Source: Bdellovibrionales bacterium
GTDB taxonomy: Bacteria; Bdellovibrionota; UBA1018; CAIPTA01
Direction of reading: 5' to 3'
DNA: 17,603 nt
NCBI GenBank assembly: GCA_021730855.1
Contig: JAKFYM010000116.1
Location: forward strand, 1 to 17,603
This document shows, one piece after another, positions 17,499 through 17,603 of the stretch (position 1 is its first letter; each line of letters opens with the position of its first letter). The translations under genes were made by a program, and so were the position numbers. A model generated the notes under the pieces. That model searched no databases, was not told where the DNA came from, and worked only from the letters and a program-made list of their open reading frames with translations.

Positions 17499-17603
17499 CC
17501 TACTGCAGCTGGCTGAAAACCGCGACTCCTTCGTTGTCGGACCGAAAAGGTGCTCGACGTAGCTCTGCTACGCCTCCGCGCCTTTTCGGCCCTCCGCCTC
17601 GGA
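17499..17603. other. Palindromic intergenic element running off the right edge
   Basis: CCGAAAAGGTGC (17542-17553) pairs with GCGCCTTTTCGG (17578-17589) over 12 bases with one G-T. Inside is a perfect hairpin CGTAGC-TCT-GCTACG (17558-17572). CGGA (17538-17541) can pair with TCCG (17593-17596) outside. There is no T-run, and it lies upstream of the VOC gene, so it is not an obvious terminator. It resembles an extragenic palindromic repeat, but the element may continue beyond the window and no second full copy is visible. Confidence 0.55.

Overview
The window looks like chromosome from a Gram-negative bacterium on the deltaproteobacterial / Bdellovibrionota side. Evidence: a GyrB with the long insert between the TOPRIM domain and the conserved C-terminal block, a gyrB-gyrA pair, an F0-only atp cluster, an AtpE with a signal-peptide-like N-terminus, a lipoprotein signal, and a predicted outer-membrane barrel domain. 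The lineage is inferred from family resemblance only; no rRNA gene is present.

Layout. (1) Bases 1-6200, plus strand: 3' part of gyrB, gyrA, a TPR lipoprotein, then atpI-like, atpZ-like, atpB and atpE, closely packed and ended by a strong intrinsic terminator at 6161-6200. (2) A MurJ-family flippase (6234-7850, plus) runs tail-to-tail into uvrA; uvrA and an upstream phosphomannomutase/phosphoglucomutase gene form a minus-strand operon with a good sigma70-type promoter at 12162-12190. (3) tRNA-Arg(ACG) and tRNA-Ser(GCT), a terminator, and a highly structured palindromic element whose ends resemble tRNA T-arms. (4) Bases 12818-17117, an accessory-looking region of secreted proteins: two unknown small exported proteins facing each other, a multicopper oxidase, a Met/Cys/His-rich exported peptide and another unknown exported protein. 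(5) A minus-strand VOC (glyoxalase-fold) gene and a second palindromic element running off the right edge.

How the parts work together. The left half is housekeeping: DNA topology, ATP synthase membrane sector, envelope assembly, nucleotide excision repair and sugar-phosphate metabolism. The right part reads as a periplasmic/outer-membrane copper-handling cassette. Its centre is a 751-residue protein that appears to join a CopA-type multicopper oxidase, a long His/Met-rich copper-binding linker and a CopB-like C-terminal beta-barrel of about 150 residues. This would tether the oxidase to the inner face of the outer membrane. Directly downstream is a small exported protein with four spaced cysteines and many Met/His residues. 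No copper regulator or P-type ATPase is visible here. This cassette is the best candidate for something not well described. Secondary points of interest are a MurJ homologue lacking three charged residues essential in E. coli MurJ, a UvrA lacking N-terminal zinc-finger cysteines, and the two structured intergenic elements.
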